Positions 8,064 through 15,366 of a stretch of 19,157 nt of DNA are shown one piece after another. Every line of letters begins with the position of its first letter. Position 1 is the stretch's first letter. Made by a program: the position numbers and the translations under genes. The notes below the pieces were generated by a model, which was not told where the DNA came from, ran no database searches, and saw nothing but the letters and a program-made list of their open reading frames with translations. This DNA comes from NZQO01 sp002693605. GTDB lineage: Bacteria > Bacteroidota > Bacteroidia > Flavobacteriales > Flavobacteriaceae. The DNA lies in assembly GCA_963972105.1 (NCBI GenBank), contig CAXAVH010000047.1:1-19157 (forward strand), read 5' to 3'.

Positions 8064-8513
8064 TTATTTATTGGTTAGTTTTTTTTCATCTTTTGCGAGC
8101 GGTGACACCACCCTATCGAACCCGTTTAGGTCGATCTTGCCTATCCAATCAAAGAATGCGATAACGTCATTCGCCTCATCTTCCGAAAAGCCATAGGCAA
8201 CCATTTTTCTTCCATTGGGGTTCCAGGCGTTGGGAGTCATGAGCACTGCCTTTACGTAACCCTCACCACGACGGTCAATTACCTTGGTGAGCTCTGGGGC
8301 GTAGTAGGCGCCCTCACCCAAAATGGTGTGGCAGCCCATGCAGTTGTTTTCCTCCCAAATTTGCTTGCCCCTAACTACCTGGGGCGTTATTGCCTGGTAG
8401 TTGGTCTGATCTATCCCGTCGCTAAAGGAGTATATCGTCAAGCCTATGAAAATCAGAAATGTAACGACCGTCCCACCTAGGAAAAACGCCCGTGCTTGTT
8501 GTTTTGATAACAT
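8064..8513 (-). CDS. norC: Nitric oxide reductase subunit C (membrane-anchored cytochrome c)
   Basis: Electron-entry subunit of cNOR: a 149-residue monohaem cytochrome c anchored by one N-terminal helix (about residues 9-30), with the haem domain in the periplasm. The haem-binding CMGCH is C58-x-x-C61-H62 (ENNCMGCHTILGEGAYYAPEL), and M104 in RKMVAYGFSEDE is the likely axial ligand. The ILGEGAYYAPELTKV stretch is typical of NorC. It passes electrons to haem b of NorB. It is the first gene of norCBQDEF and has its own promoter region upstream (8535-8604), separating it from nosY. The start ATG is unambiguous. The 44-nt inferred leader is longer than at the other box-containing promoters because it holds a palindrome. 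Confidence 0.97.
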   Translation of the reverse strand: MLSKQQARAFFLGGTVVTFLIFIGLTIYSFSDGIDQTNYQAITPQVVRGKQIWEENNCMGCHTILGEGAYYAPELTKVIDRRGEGYVKAVLMTPNAWNPNGRKMVAYGFSEDEANDVIAFFDWIGKIDLNGFDRVVSPLAKDEKKLTNK

Positions 8514-8534
8514 ATTGAAAGCATTTAAGGTTTA

Positions 8535-8560
8535 TATTTAAGACTATTTTATCTTAAATA
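8535..8560. promoter_or_regulatory. Perfect palindrome over the inferred norC start site (candidate operator)
   Basis: TATTTAAGA (8535-8543) and TCTTAAATA (8552-8560) are exact reverse complements, 9 bp each, around an 8-bp AT-rich spacer. The dyad begins directly after the -7 element (8568-8561) and would span about -3 to +23, a classic repressor position. The Rrf2 regulator is a candidate binder, but the motif does not match a consensus I can name. It could also act as a 5' mRNA hairpin. Confidence 0.55.
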
Positions 8561-8604
8561 CAAAGTAAACGCAAGGTCGTTAGGTGAACTATGACAAATG
8601 TCAG
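8561..8604 (-). promoter_or_regulatory. norC promoter with CRP/FNR-type box
   Basis: On the minus strand the dyad CTGACATTTGTCAT (8604 to 8591) has perfect TGAC/GTCA arms around 4 bp. It is followed by TTACTTTG (8568 to 8561), a 7/8 match to TAnnTTTG. The centre (8597.5) is 36.5 bp from the last -7 base, about -41 from the inferred start near 8557, the position of a class II activator. FNR, DNR and HcpR-type regulators bind sites of this shape; the actual regulator is not in the window. Confidence 0.7.
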
Positions 8605-8657
8605 TTTATCTTACTTTTTCCGAAGCTATCTCAGTAATGAGCAGATACGTCCATGCG

Positions 8658-8678
8658 CTACTTCCCTCGGGGAAATAG
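8658..8678. terminator. Hairpin downstream of nosY (weak terminator candidate)
   Basis: TTCCC (8662-8666) and GGGAA (8670-8674) close a 3-nt loop. The stem is extended after one mismatch by CTA (8658-8660) and TAG (8676-8678). It lies about 25 nt after the nosY stop, between the nos and nor units. No U-run follows, so it may only partly stop transcription. Confidence 0.35.
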
Positions 8679-8703
8679 AAGCTTTAATTCTGAAGAGGGT
8701 TAA

Positions 8704-9486
8704 CTAAAAATCCTTTCGCCTGGCCATGCGATAGATAAAGAGGGTGGGCACGAGCACCCACAGCGCGAGCGTTACAGTAGATAGTACCAAGCCTAGCCTG
8801 GTGCCAAAAAACTGCTGAAAAACCGCACCGGTATAGCCAAGGAGTGCCGAGATATCCAACTTAAGCAGTATCAACACCCGAGATAGATCTACGGGGTTCA
8901 ACATCGTGGCTACCAACGAAAACTTATCCAGAGGGTAGTCCTCAAAGTACATGAGCGACATCAGGAAAACGCCATCGTAGATTACCGCCATAAACAGCCA
9001 TAGCAAAATAGCGTACCCGAAGCCCTTTATCTTGTTTTCGTTGGCGAGGGCTATAACAAATGCCAGTGCGGTGAAGATCAAGGTTAAAAACGTTCCGGTT
9101 ACCAAGAGAAGGGAGAAATCCCAAATGGCGCTGCTGTTGAAGATTCCGTAAAAAACAAATGGCAAGCCAAGGCCCACGATTAAGCTCATAGATAGCGAAA
9201 GCGCGACCCCAAAATATTGCCCCAGGAAAATGGAACTTCGCTTTACCGGCTGCGCTAGGAGCAATTCGGTAAATTCCTTGCTGTTGTAATAGTACATTAC
9301 CCCAAAGATGGTTCCTATAAGCGGCACGAGAACGATAATAACATTCATGAGGGTTATTACCGCTTTGTTGAGATTGTTGTTGAGAAACAACAGCACGATG
9401 CCCAATAAAAGGTAAAACAAGAAGTACACGTAGCTCCAACGGCTTCGCATTAAATCGTAAAAACTGTATTTGAGTATCTTAAGCAT
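8704..9486 (-). CDS. nosY: NosY, ABC transporter permease for NosZ maturation
   Basis: Membrane subunit of the NosDFY ABC complex needed to build the copper-sulfide CuZ site of N2O reductase. From ATG 9486 the protein is 260 residues with about six membrane helices (ABC-2 permease fold) and the conserved early segment FGVMYYYNSKEFTELLLAQPVKR, followed by RSSIFLGQYFG. An in-frame TTG at 9522 would add 12 residues but lies well inside nosF, so ATG 9486 (MLKILKYSFYDLMRSRW) is preferred. It overlaps the nosF stop by 8 bp, indicating translational coupling. It is the last gene of the nos unit; a hairpin follows and then the norC promoter region. Confidence 0.93.
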   Translation of the reverse strand: MLKILKYSFYDLMRSRWSYVYFLFYLLLGIVLLFLNNNLNKAVITLMNVIIVLVPLIGTIFGVMYYYNSKEFTELLLAQPVKRSSIFLGQYFGVALSLSMSLIVGLGLPFVFYGIFNSSAIWDFSLLLVTGTFLTLIFTALAFVIALANENKIKGFGYAILLWLFMAVIYDGVFLMSLMYFEDYPLDKFSLVATMLNPVDLSRVLILLKLDISALLGYTGAVFQQFFGTRLGLVLSTVTLALWVLVPTLFIYRMARRKDF

Positions 9487-10189
9487 AACTAGAGGATAAC
9501 ATGGACGCAATTGCGTGTTCAAAATCGGGTTGTTCGGTCTTTGTCTTCAGTTCGGGAATGGTTCCGCGGAAGTAAATCTTACCTTCCAAGAGGAATACGA
9601 TTTCATCGGAAATTTCCTCCACGAAGCCCATTATGTGCGAGGTAATTAAAATGGTCTTTCCTTTTTTCTTTTCCTCGGTAATGAGTTTCTTAAGCCGAAG
9701 GTGTGAGATGGGGTCGAGACCGGTAGTTGGCTCATCGAGTATTACCAAGGGGCTGTCGAACATAAACGTGAGGACCAAGTTCACCTTTTGCTTGGTACCG
9801 CCCGACAGGTTGCTCAGCTTTTTATCTAAAAAAGGCTGTAGCTTGAAGAGTTCGATAAGCCTTCGGTCATCGGCCGGCTTGTCACTACGAAGGTCCTTGA
9901 TCATCCGGATTAATTCCTTCACCGTTAAGTTTCCGGGAAAATTGGCTATTTGCGGTAAATAGTCAATATCGTTTCGATACTGCCAGTTTCTTTTTACCGA
10001 GGCGCCATTGAGCTTTATCGAGCCAGAATTGGGGATTACCATTCCCAAAATGCTCTTGATGAGCGTTGTCTTGCCCGAGCCGTTTGGCCCTAGCACGGCG
10101 AAAATGCCGCCGCTGTCAATGGTAAGGTCAATGCCCTTGAGCACCTGGTTCTTACCAAATTTTTTATGTAGGTTATCTATTTGTATCAT
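9479..10189 (-). CDS. nosF: NosF, ABC transporter ATPase for NosZ maturation
   Basis: Cytoplasmic ATPase of the NosDFY complex, 236 residues. Walker A GPNGSGKT is at 34-41, the Q-loop at Q80 (YLPQ), signature LSGGTKQK at 128-135, Walker B LVILDE at 148-153 followed by PTTGLD, and the H-loop at H185 (ITSHI). All catalytic residues are present. The signature LSGGTKQ, with threonine and lysine in place of the common QRQ, is seen in NosF-type ATPases. The start overlaps the nosD 3' end by 17 bp and the stop overlaps nosY by 8 bp, so nosD-nosF-nosY is a tightly coupled block. ATP hydrolysis is thought to drive delivery of sulfur or copper to NosZ through NosD. Confidence 0.95.
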   Translation of the reverse strand: MIQIDNLHKKFGKNQVLKGIDLTIDSGGIFAVLGPNGSGKTTLIKSILGMVIPNSGSIKLNGASVKRNWQYRNDIDYLPQIANFPGNLTVKELIRMIKDLRSDKPADDRRLIELFKLQPFLDKKLSNLSGGTKQKVNLVLTFMFDSPLVILDEPTTGLDPISHLRLKKLITEEKKKGKTILITSHIMGFVEEISDEIVFLLEGKIYFRGTIPELKTKTEQPDFEHAIASMLSSSYA

Positions 10190-11432
10190 GGCGAATGGGT
10201 TTCATTTGTGGGTTCTCGTCCAGCAAATTGTCGGGTGTGAACACTGGCGACACTTTTTCTGAAAAGTCAATGATGTCTATAAAAAGGCTTCGGAGCAAAA
10301 TAATGGTCTCTGGGGTACGGTTTACGATGTAGCTGAACAACTTCACGGGCCTGTAAGGCACATCGCCTATCCCGTTTTTGTTAAGGTCGTACCCCGTGTA
10401 ATTGCTCCAGTAATTGCGATCAAACCCATTATCGTTCAATTTGCTGTTATATGAAATATCGAACGAGTTGTACAGGAAGTTATTGAACTTGAATATGTTG
10501 GCATAACAAGCGCCGCGCACCTTCACGGCCCAGCCGTTATTCTTGAAATCATTGTGCAGATAGTCGATACGGTTAGACCCTTCAATGTTGATTCCCACGG
10601 TATTTTCCTCAAAGGTATTTCCTGAAATTTCCGAATCGTTTATTTCCTTCAGCAATAGGCCGAAGGCGGCCGTGCCCCAGTTTTTTCGAAACACGTTATT
10701 CTTCATTTCAATATTTTTTGAGAACATTACCGCCACACCAGCACCGTTATTCTGGAACAAATTATTGGTGTAACTATCGTCGTTCGAGAACATGAAATGA
10801 AGACCGTAGCGCAAATTATCAATGCTCTTATTATCGCGGATGTCTATATGGTCTGAAAATTCCAGATAAATGCCATCGCGTACATTTTTCACGGTATTTC
10901 CAGTTACCTCTACATTTTTGCAGTACCAGAGCTGAATCCCGTTGCCCGAGTTATATTCGTTTACCGCATCACCCTGTATGTAGTTGTTGTGTACTACGCC
11001 ATCACTCGATTTTTCCAGGTAAATTCCGAAAAAGAGACGCTCCAGCCTACAGTTCTTAATGGTATACCGTTTGCTTTTTACCACGCGTATAGCGGCATAG
11101 TCTGTGGTATAGCTCGTGCCAACGTTCACCACCGTAAACCCGTCTACGGTTACATCATCGCTCTGTACGGTAATAATCTCGCCCTTATCCTGTCCATCAA
11201 TCACTGGATTATTTTCGCCAAGCAGGGTCAGGGGCTTTACAATTCCAATGTTGTATTCGGCGTAGGTTCCTTGCTTTACCAACACCGTATCAAACGGCTG
11301 TGCGGCCGCTACGGCTTCGGAAATAGTGGTATAGTCACACTTCCCGCATACCTCTAGGGTATTTGCAGAAAGCGGTTGGCAAACCATTAAGCTTCCCAAT
11401 AAGACCAGCGCTATGGAATAGATTTTTTTCAA
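10173..11432 (-). CDS. nosD: NosD, periplasmic beta-helix protein for NosZ maturation
   Basis: Exported right-handed beta-helix protein that sits on the NosFY transporter and hands maturation factors to NosZ. The 419 residues begin with a Sec signal peptide (KK, then a hydrophobic stretch to about residue 23, SANT cleavage region). The mature N-terminus carries C29-x-x-C32 (VCGKCDYTTISEAV) and then the usual AVAAAQPFDTVLVKQGTYAEY entry into the helix, followed by many N-rich CASH-type repeats (for example NNYIQGD, GNTVKNVRDGIYLEFSDH, FMFSND) up to about residue 335, with GYDLNKNGIGDVPYRP near the end. The start codon is TTG at 11432; the next Met is residue 16 and would destroy the signal peptide, so TTG is preferred. 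It starts 11 bp after nosL and overlaps nosF by 17 bp. Confidence 0.94.
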   Translation of the reverse strand: MKKIYSIALVLLGSLMVCQPLSANTLEVCGKCDYTTISEAVAAAQPFDTVLVKQGTYAEYNIGIVKPLTLLGENNPVIDGQDKGEIITVQSDDVTVDGFTVVNVGTSYTTDYAAIRVVKSKRYTIKNCRLERLFFGIYLEKSSDGVVHNNYIQGDAVNEYNSGNGIQLWYCKNVEVTGNTVKNVRDGIYLEFSDHIDIRDNKSIDNLRYGLHFMFSNDDSYTNNLFQNNGAGVAVMFSKNIEMKNNVFRKNWGTAAFGLLLKEINDSEISGNTFEENTVGINIEGSNRIDYLHNDFKNNGWAVKVRGACYANIFKFNNFLYNSFDISYNSKLNDNGFDRNYWSNYTGYDLNKNGIGDVPYRPVKLFSYIVNRTPETIILLRSLFIDIIDFSEKVSPVFTPDNLLDENPQMKPIRHDTNR

Positions 11433-11443
11433 GATAAAGTCTT

Positions 11444-11875
11444 TTATTTGGCAATTTTTTGTTGAATGGCCTCCCAGTCATATAACGATCCGGAGAATTC
11501 GGCCATGATTTCCTTTGCATCGCCTTCCGAAGAAAACCCAGAAAGATTGGCGCCCATAGGGCTCGAAATTTGTGGGCTTATCAAATAAGTGGCCGTGGTG
11601 GCATCGATAAGCTTCCCTGGATTATTGAAGTCGTTGATTAAGTAGAGCGCTGCCGTTTGCCCATTGTTTTCCTGGTCTTGGTGCACCATACACTCAATGG
11701 CGTCGAATTTGTACGCCCGGCCCTTATCGGTCACCAATTGTGCGGCGTGCTGCCTGTCTACAATGGTCATGTTGCAGTAGTGGCAATTGTCGTGCCCGTA
11801 GGCTATGGGTTTTGGCTCGATGGCACAGGAAAAGAATAAAAGTGCCAAGAAGATGGAAATAATTGTTGATTTCAT
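11444..11875 (-). CDS. nosL: NosL, copper-binding lipoprotein
   Basis: Copper chaperone thought to supply Cu(I) to apo-NosZ. The 143-residue protein is a lipoprotein with lipobox LFFSC (C17). The mature domain has the NosL copper signature HDNCHYCNMTI: C31, C34 and M36, with M36 and the cysteines as likely Cu ligands. ECMVH (C62, M63) and SPMGANLSGFSSEGDA near residues 105-120 are also typical of the family. It lies 66 bp after the 12592 membrane gene and 11 bp before nosD. The upstream gap contains a short hairpin (11905-11924). Assignment is firm from motif, size and neighbours. Confidence 0.95.
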   Translation of the reverse strand: MKSTIISIFLALLFFSCAIEPKPIAYGHDNCHYCNMTIVDRQHAAQLVTDKGRAYKFDAIECMVHQDQENNGQTAALYLINDFNNPGKLIDATTATYLISPQISSPMGANLSGFSSEGDAKEIMAEFSGSLYDWEAIQQKIAK

Positions 11876-11904
11876 GATGTTGATTTTTTTAATAATAGGA
11901 ATGC

Positions 11905-11924
11905 CCCCTCCGGTTAGTGAGGGG
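11905..11924. repeat. Short GC-rich hairpin upstream of nosL
   Basis: CCCCTC (11905-11910) and GAGGGG (11919-11924) form a 6-bp stem with an 8-nt loop in the 66-bp gap before nosL. No U-run follows in the direction of transcription. It could be an intra-operon stability element or chance. Confidence 0.3.
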
Positions 11925-11941
11925 AACCTTCCTTACTTTAC

Positions 11942-12592
11942 TTATGAGGCGGTGGCCATGGGGCGGTTTTTATCTTTTGCATACCCATAATTATTTGCTC
12001 TTTTGCCCACAAAAAAGGCAACGACCGTAAGCAGCATACCTATAAACATGAGGTAGGCGCCAGTGTGAGGCCAAGAGTCTACGTCAAAATTCAGCATTTT
12101 TTGATGGCCGAATAATGGCGGTTTGTAGGTCATGGGCGTTCCGTCTGGGTTGGTAATTTTCATAATGGCGTGCGGATCCAGGTTGGTTCCATAATCAGTA
12201 AGCCAAAGGTTGAAATCGTACATTCCCAGAATTCCGAGAATCGACATTACGCCAAACCAGCCAAGGAACCACCAATGGTTAACCTTTCTAAAGAACCCGA
12301 GAACCCCAATAATAACGCCCAGCGCTACCATTATGCCTATTACGGTAGGAAAGGTATTGAACTCCCACATGTCCTCAGGTTTGGGGATGGTTTTCATTCC
12401 AATATAATGGTTAAGACCATCTATGTTCTGAATGTCAAATTCGCTCACGCCCTGAATTCCACTAATGTAAATATCCATTCCTAACGGTTCGGGATACTGG
12501 GGGGCGCCAAGCATAATATTCCAAAGTGGAAATTTGAAGAGCCCCAGGAGGAGCAACGAACCTATGATCATTATTATTCCTGCTTTTTTCAT
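11942..12592 (-). CDS. Unnamed four-helix membrane protein of the nos operon
   Basis: A 216-residue inner-membrane protein with about four predicted helices (5-22, 81-101, 107-127, 175-196), so both ends should face the same side. The long extracytoplasmic segment (about 23-80) contains LGMDIYISGIQGV and LNHYIGMK (H62, M66). A second polar segment (about 131-174) contains MTYKPPLFGHQKM (H163, M166), followed by WPHTG (H176) at the last helix. The His and Met residues could bind copper, but that is a guess. It lies directly after nosZ and before nosL, the position of the clade II gene nosB, a membrane protein of unknown function. I recognise no catalytic motif. It is probably required for NosZ assembly or electron delivery, inferred from its place in the operon only. 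Confidence 0.75.
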   Translation of the reverse strand: MKKAGIIMIIGSLLLLGLFKFPLWNIMLGAPQYPEPLGMDIYISGIQGVSEFDIQNIDGLNHYIGMKTIPKPEDMWEFNTFPTVIGIMVALGVIIGVLGFFRKVNHWWFLGWFGVMSILGILGMYDFNLWLTDYGTNLDPHAIMKITNPDGTPMTYKPPLFGHQKMLNFDVDSWPHTGAYLMFIGMLLTVVAFFVGKRANNYGYAKDKNRPMATAS

Positions 12593-12695
12593 TTTCTATG
12601 CTTTTTGAAACCGTTACCGGTATCCAGTGTTACTATGGGCAATGAGAATTGGTCATTTCACTTTACTATTCGCGTTGATTTTACACTATTTAAAT

Positions 12696-12726
12696 AAGGC
12701 GGGGGCAATCAACTAACCCCCGCCTT
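12696..12726 (-). terminator. Strong GC-rich hairpin downstream of nosZ
   Basis: AAGGCGGGGG (12696-12705) and CCCCCGCCTT (12717-12726) form a perfect 10-bp stem with an 11-nt loop about 50 nt after the nosZ stop. On the minus strand it is followed by ATTTAAATAG, a weak U-tract, so partial termination or 3' protection of nosZ mRNA is likely. No -7 element was found between it and the next gene, so the downstream nos genes would depend on readthrough. Confidence 0.65.
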
Positions 12727-12731
12727 TTGTA

Positions 12732-12764
12732 GGAAACATTATCAATCACTAACCGAATGTTTCC
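12732..12764 (-). repeat. Second hairpin directly after nosZ
   Basis: GGAAACATT (12732-12740) and AATGTTTCC (12756-12764) are exact reverse complements, a 9-bp stem with a 15-nt loop, beginning 12 nt after the nosZ stop. It is the first of two tandem hairpins in the nosZ 3' untranslated region, a usual arrangement for an mRNA stabiliser. Confidence 0.55.
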
Positions 12765-12776
12765 ACAATCATTTTA

Positions 12777-14741
12777 TTATTCGCCCAACGACCAACTAAG
12801 TTCAAGGTTTGAACTGGCAGGCGATACGCGTATATACCCCTGCATTTCCTGGTGCAGCGCCGAACAGAAGTCGGTACAGTAGAAAGGCCATACACCCACT
12901 TGCTTGGGCTCCCAAAACAGTGTTTTAGTTTGGCCTGGCATAATTAGCAACTCGGCATTGTTGGCTCCCATCATTGCAAAACCGTGAGGTACATCGAAAT
13001 CTTGCTCGTGGTTGGTAATGTGGAAATACACCTTGTCTCCAACCTTAATACCCTCAATGTTATCGGGTGTAAAGTGGCTACGTATCATGCTCATATAAAT
13101 ATGTACCTCGTTTCCGTTACGCTCTACCCTGGCATCTCCGGCGGTAGGGGTTACGTACTTGTGCTTGTTATCTTCCAGTCTGTAGATTTTTTGTGAATTC
13201 TCTTTTATAATGTCTGCTGGAATACCGGCTGCGTAGTGCGGTTCGCCATGCGTTGGGAAATCTAGCAACAGCTCCATTTTCTCACCCGAAATGTCGAAGA
13301 GCTGTGCAGAGTGCTCCAATTCAGGACCTGTAGGCAAATAACGGTCTTTCGTAATCTTGTTCATAGCCACCGCATATTTCCCAAACGGTTCTCTGGAGTT
13401 TCCACCGGGGATCATTACGTGCCCTACTGAATAGTAGTTAGGCTGGCGATCTATCACTTCGCGTGTCTCTAAGTTCCATTTTACCAATTCGGAAGAGATG
13501 AAGAAAGTGGTGTAGGCATTTCCCTTTCCGTCAAACTCGGTGTGCAAGGGGCCCAAACCTGCTTGTGTTACAGTGCCTTCTAGTACATCCTCAAATTGAA
13601 TAATAGGTATTCCGTAGGCATCGCCATCAAACTTTTCGTTTTCAATTGCGTTTATCATATTGTCGAAAGAATGGATGGTCAAGTCGGCAGAAAGTTTTCC
13701 GTTTCCAATGATATATTCTCCTGAAGGATCTACATCCACACCATGCGGAGACTTAGGCGTTGGCAACAAAAATACCGCTCCGGGCACCTCGGTGGGGTCC
13801 ACCATAAGCACTTCGTCCATCATTGTTGACGTGGCAGAGTGGGTGTGCTCGTCGTATACGTTATGGGCGTATTTTGCGGGCATCATTTTTCCGCCACCGT
13901 TATTCACATATTCTTCGATCGCCTTCCAGTTTATCGCGGCAATGAAGTCCTTATCGTTCTGTGAAGCGTTTACTTCCAGCAAGGTATGGGCCTCTTCGGT
14001 ATTGTACGTGGTAAAGAAGAACCAGCCGTGCGACTTTCCGCGTCCGGGGTGACCAAGGTCATAATCAAAACCAGGCATTAAAAGCTGGAATTTGATTGCC
14101 ATTCGGCCATCTTCAGGATCTACACTAATAAATGACAAGGTGCCCTTGAATTTCCCTTTATATTCCTTAATTGAAATATCCTGCTGCGGAATGGGAACTG
14201 AAAATCGGGTGCCCGCTACCACATATTCGGTATTTTCCGTAACGAAAGACGAGCTGTGGTTACCTCCACTATTAGGAACCTCGATGATTTCGGTAGTCTC
14301 AAAGGTTTTCAAGTCTATCTTCGCGATACGCGGGGTGTTATTTCCGTTTATGAAAACCCATCGACCATCCAATTTTCCGTTGGTTTGAGAAATATCGGGG
14401 TGATGCGAATCGTCCCAAGGAATAAATCCGTGTGAGGTATTGAGCATAGGTTTGGTTTCCTCGGAATATCCATATCCACTAGTGGGAAACTGAGAGAAAA
14501 CCGGAATTTCCTTGAACATTCTACCAGATGGCAAGCCGTAAACCGTGAGGTTACCGCTATATCCACCCGAGATAAAGGCGTAATAATCGTCGTGCTCGCC
14601 TGGAGCCACGTAGACTTTCTCTGCTACGTTCGAGGCCAATGCGCCACGATCGCCGTTATTAGAAGACTCGCTATTGTTGCAACTGGTAAAGACGCCAGCT
14701 ACCAAGGCGAGCAATGAAATACTTTTAAATAATCGTTTCAT
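12777..14741 (-). CDS. nosZ: Nitrous oxide reductase NosZ (clade II type, lipoprotein)
   Basis: Terminal reductase that converts N2O to N2 with a CuZ site in an N-terminal beta-propeller and a CuA site in a C-terminal cupredoxin domain. The 654 residues start with a Sec lipoprotein signal ending GVFTSC (C21), not a Tat signal, as in clade II enzymes. The CuZ motif is DDSHHPDISQTNGKLDG (H113, H114), with further propeller histidines in GGNHSSSF, KSPHGVDVD and LGPLHTEFDG. CuA ligands are H586 (VPHGFAMMG), C622, C626, H630 and M633 (CTDFCSALHQEM). All recognisable copper ligands appear present. It follows the FAS1 gene by 20 bp and is followed by two hairpins. The lipid anchor should tether it to a membrane facing the periplasm. 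Confidence 0.98.
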   Translation of the reverse strand: MKRLFKSISLLALVAGVFTSCNNSESSNNGDRGALASNVAEKVYVAPGEHDDYYAFISGGYSGNLTVYGLPSGRMFKEIPVFSQFPTSGYGYSEETKPMLNTSHGFIPWDDSHHPDISQTNGKLDGRWVFINGNNTPRIAKIDLKTFETTEIIEVPNSGGNHSSSFVTENTEYVVAGTRFSVPIPQQDISIKEYKGKFKGTLSFISVDPEDGRMAIKFQLLMPGFDYDLGHPGRGKSHGWFFFTTYNTEEAHTLLEVNASQNDKDFIAAINWKAIEEYVNNGGGKMMPAKYAHNVYDEHTHSATSTMMDEVLMVDPTEVPGAVFLLPTPKSPHGVDVDPSGEYIIGNGKLSADLTIHSFDNMINAIENEKFDGDAYGIPIIQFEDVLEGTVTQAGLGPLHTEFDGKGNAYTTFFISSELVKWNLETREVIDRQPNYYSVGHVMIPGGNSREPFGKYAVAMNKITKDRYLPTGPELEHSAQLFDISGEKMELLLDFPTHGEPHYAAGIPADIIKENSQKIYRLEDNKHKYVTPTAGDARVERNGNEVHIYMSMIRSHFTPDNIEGIKVGDKVYFHITNHEQDFDVPHGFAMMGANNAELLIMPGQTKTLFWEPKQVGVWPFYCTDFCSALHQEMQGYIRVSPASSNLELSWSLGE

Positions 14742-14761
14742 ATAAATGTTGATTTAAATTG

Positions 14762-15334
14762 TTATTGTTCTGGAATAATTACTTTATCGACTACGTGCAC
14801 GATACCGTTACCGGCTGGGACACTTGCCAGGATCTTGGCGCCGCCCACATATACATCGTCCCCTTCAACCGTTACGGCAATGTTCTGGTTACTGGCCTGG
14901 CCCAGTTTCTTGAATTTTTTTAAAAATTCCTTATCGTAGTTGCCGGGAGTTACGTGGTGCTTTAAGATATAGGCCAACTTTGGCTTGTTCTCGGGCTTTA
15001 GTAGGTCCTCAACCGTTCCTTCGGGAAGTGCGTCGAAAGCCTCATTGGTGGGCGCGAAGACCATAAGCGGTCCGGCGTTTACCAGTGCATTCTCCAATTC
15101 GGCGGCCTGTACGGCTGCCACCAGGGTGCTGTGACTTTCAGAACCAATAGCGATATCCAAAACGGTAGGCTGTCCCTCATCATCCTTGATGAAAGCCTGC
15201 CCCTGTCGTGCGGAATTTTCACTGGCCACATTTGTAGTTGTGGTGGTATCGGCATTGGACTGCGTATCATTTTTACAGGCGGCAAACGCTATGACACATA
15301 CTGCGGCGCACAAAAATTTAGGTATTGTTTTCAT
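14762..15334 (-). CDS. FAS1 (fasciclin) domain lipoprotein in the nos operon
   Basis: A 190-residue lipoprotein: signal peptide with lipobox AFAAC (C20), a Thr/Ser/Asn-rich linker to about residue 45, then a single FAS1 domain. FAS1 landmarks are TVLDIAIGSESHSTLVAAV, GPLMVFAPTNEAFDALPEG, YILKHHVTPG and NGIVHVVDKVIIPE. FAS1 domains usually mediate adhesion or protein contact and have no known catalytic role. Its position, 32 bp after the cytochrome c gene and 20 bp before nosZ, puts it in the same transcript, so a role in holding or docking NosZ or its donor is possible. That is inference; the family gives no substrate. The His pair at YILKHHV is a common FAS1 feature and is not evidence of metal binding. 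Confidence 0.88.
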   Translation of the reverse strand: MKTIPKFLCAAVCVIAFAACKNDTQSNADTTTTTNVASENSARQGQAFIKDDEGQPTVLDIAIGSESHSTLVAAVQAAELENALVNAGPLMVFAPTNEAFDALPEGTVEDLLKPENKPKLAYILKHHVTPGNYDKEFLKKFKKLGQASNQNIAVTVEGDDVYVGGAKILASVPAGNGIVHVVDKVIIPEQ

Positions 15335-15366
15335 AATATTATGGTTTTAAGGGTTAGGTGCGTGAA

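Noticed and set aside
8942..9439. 165-codon open frame on the minus strand inside nosY
   Set aside because: Out-of-frame shadow of nosY; composition rich in Arg/Gln/Trp with no family resemblance.
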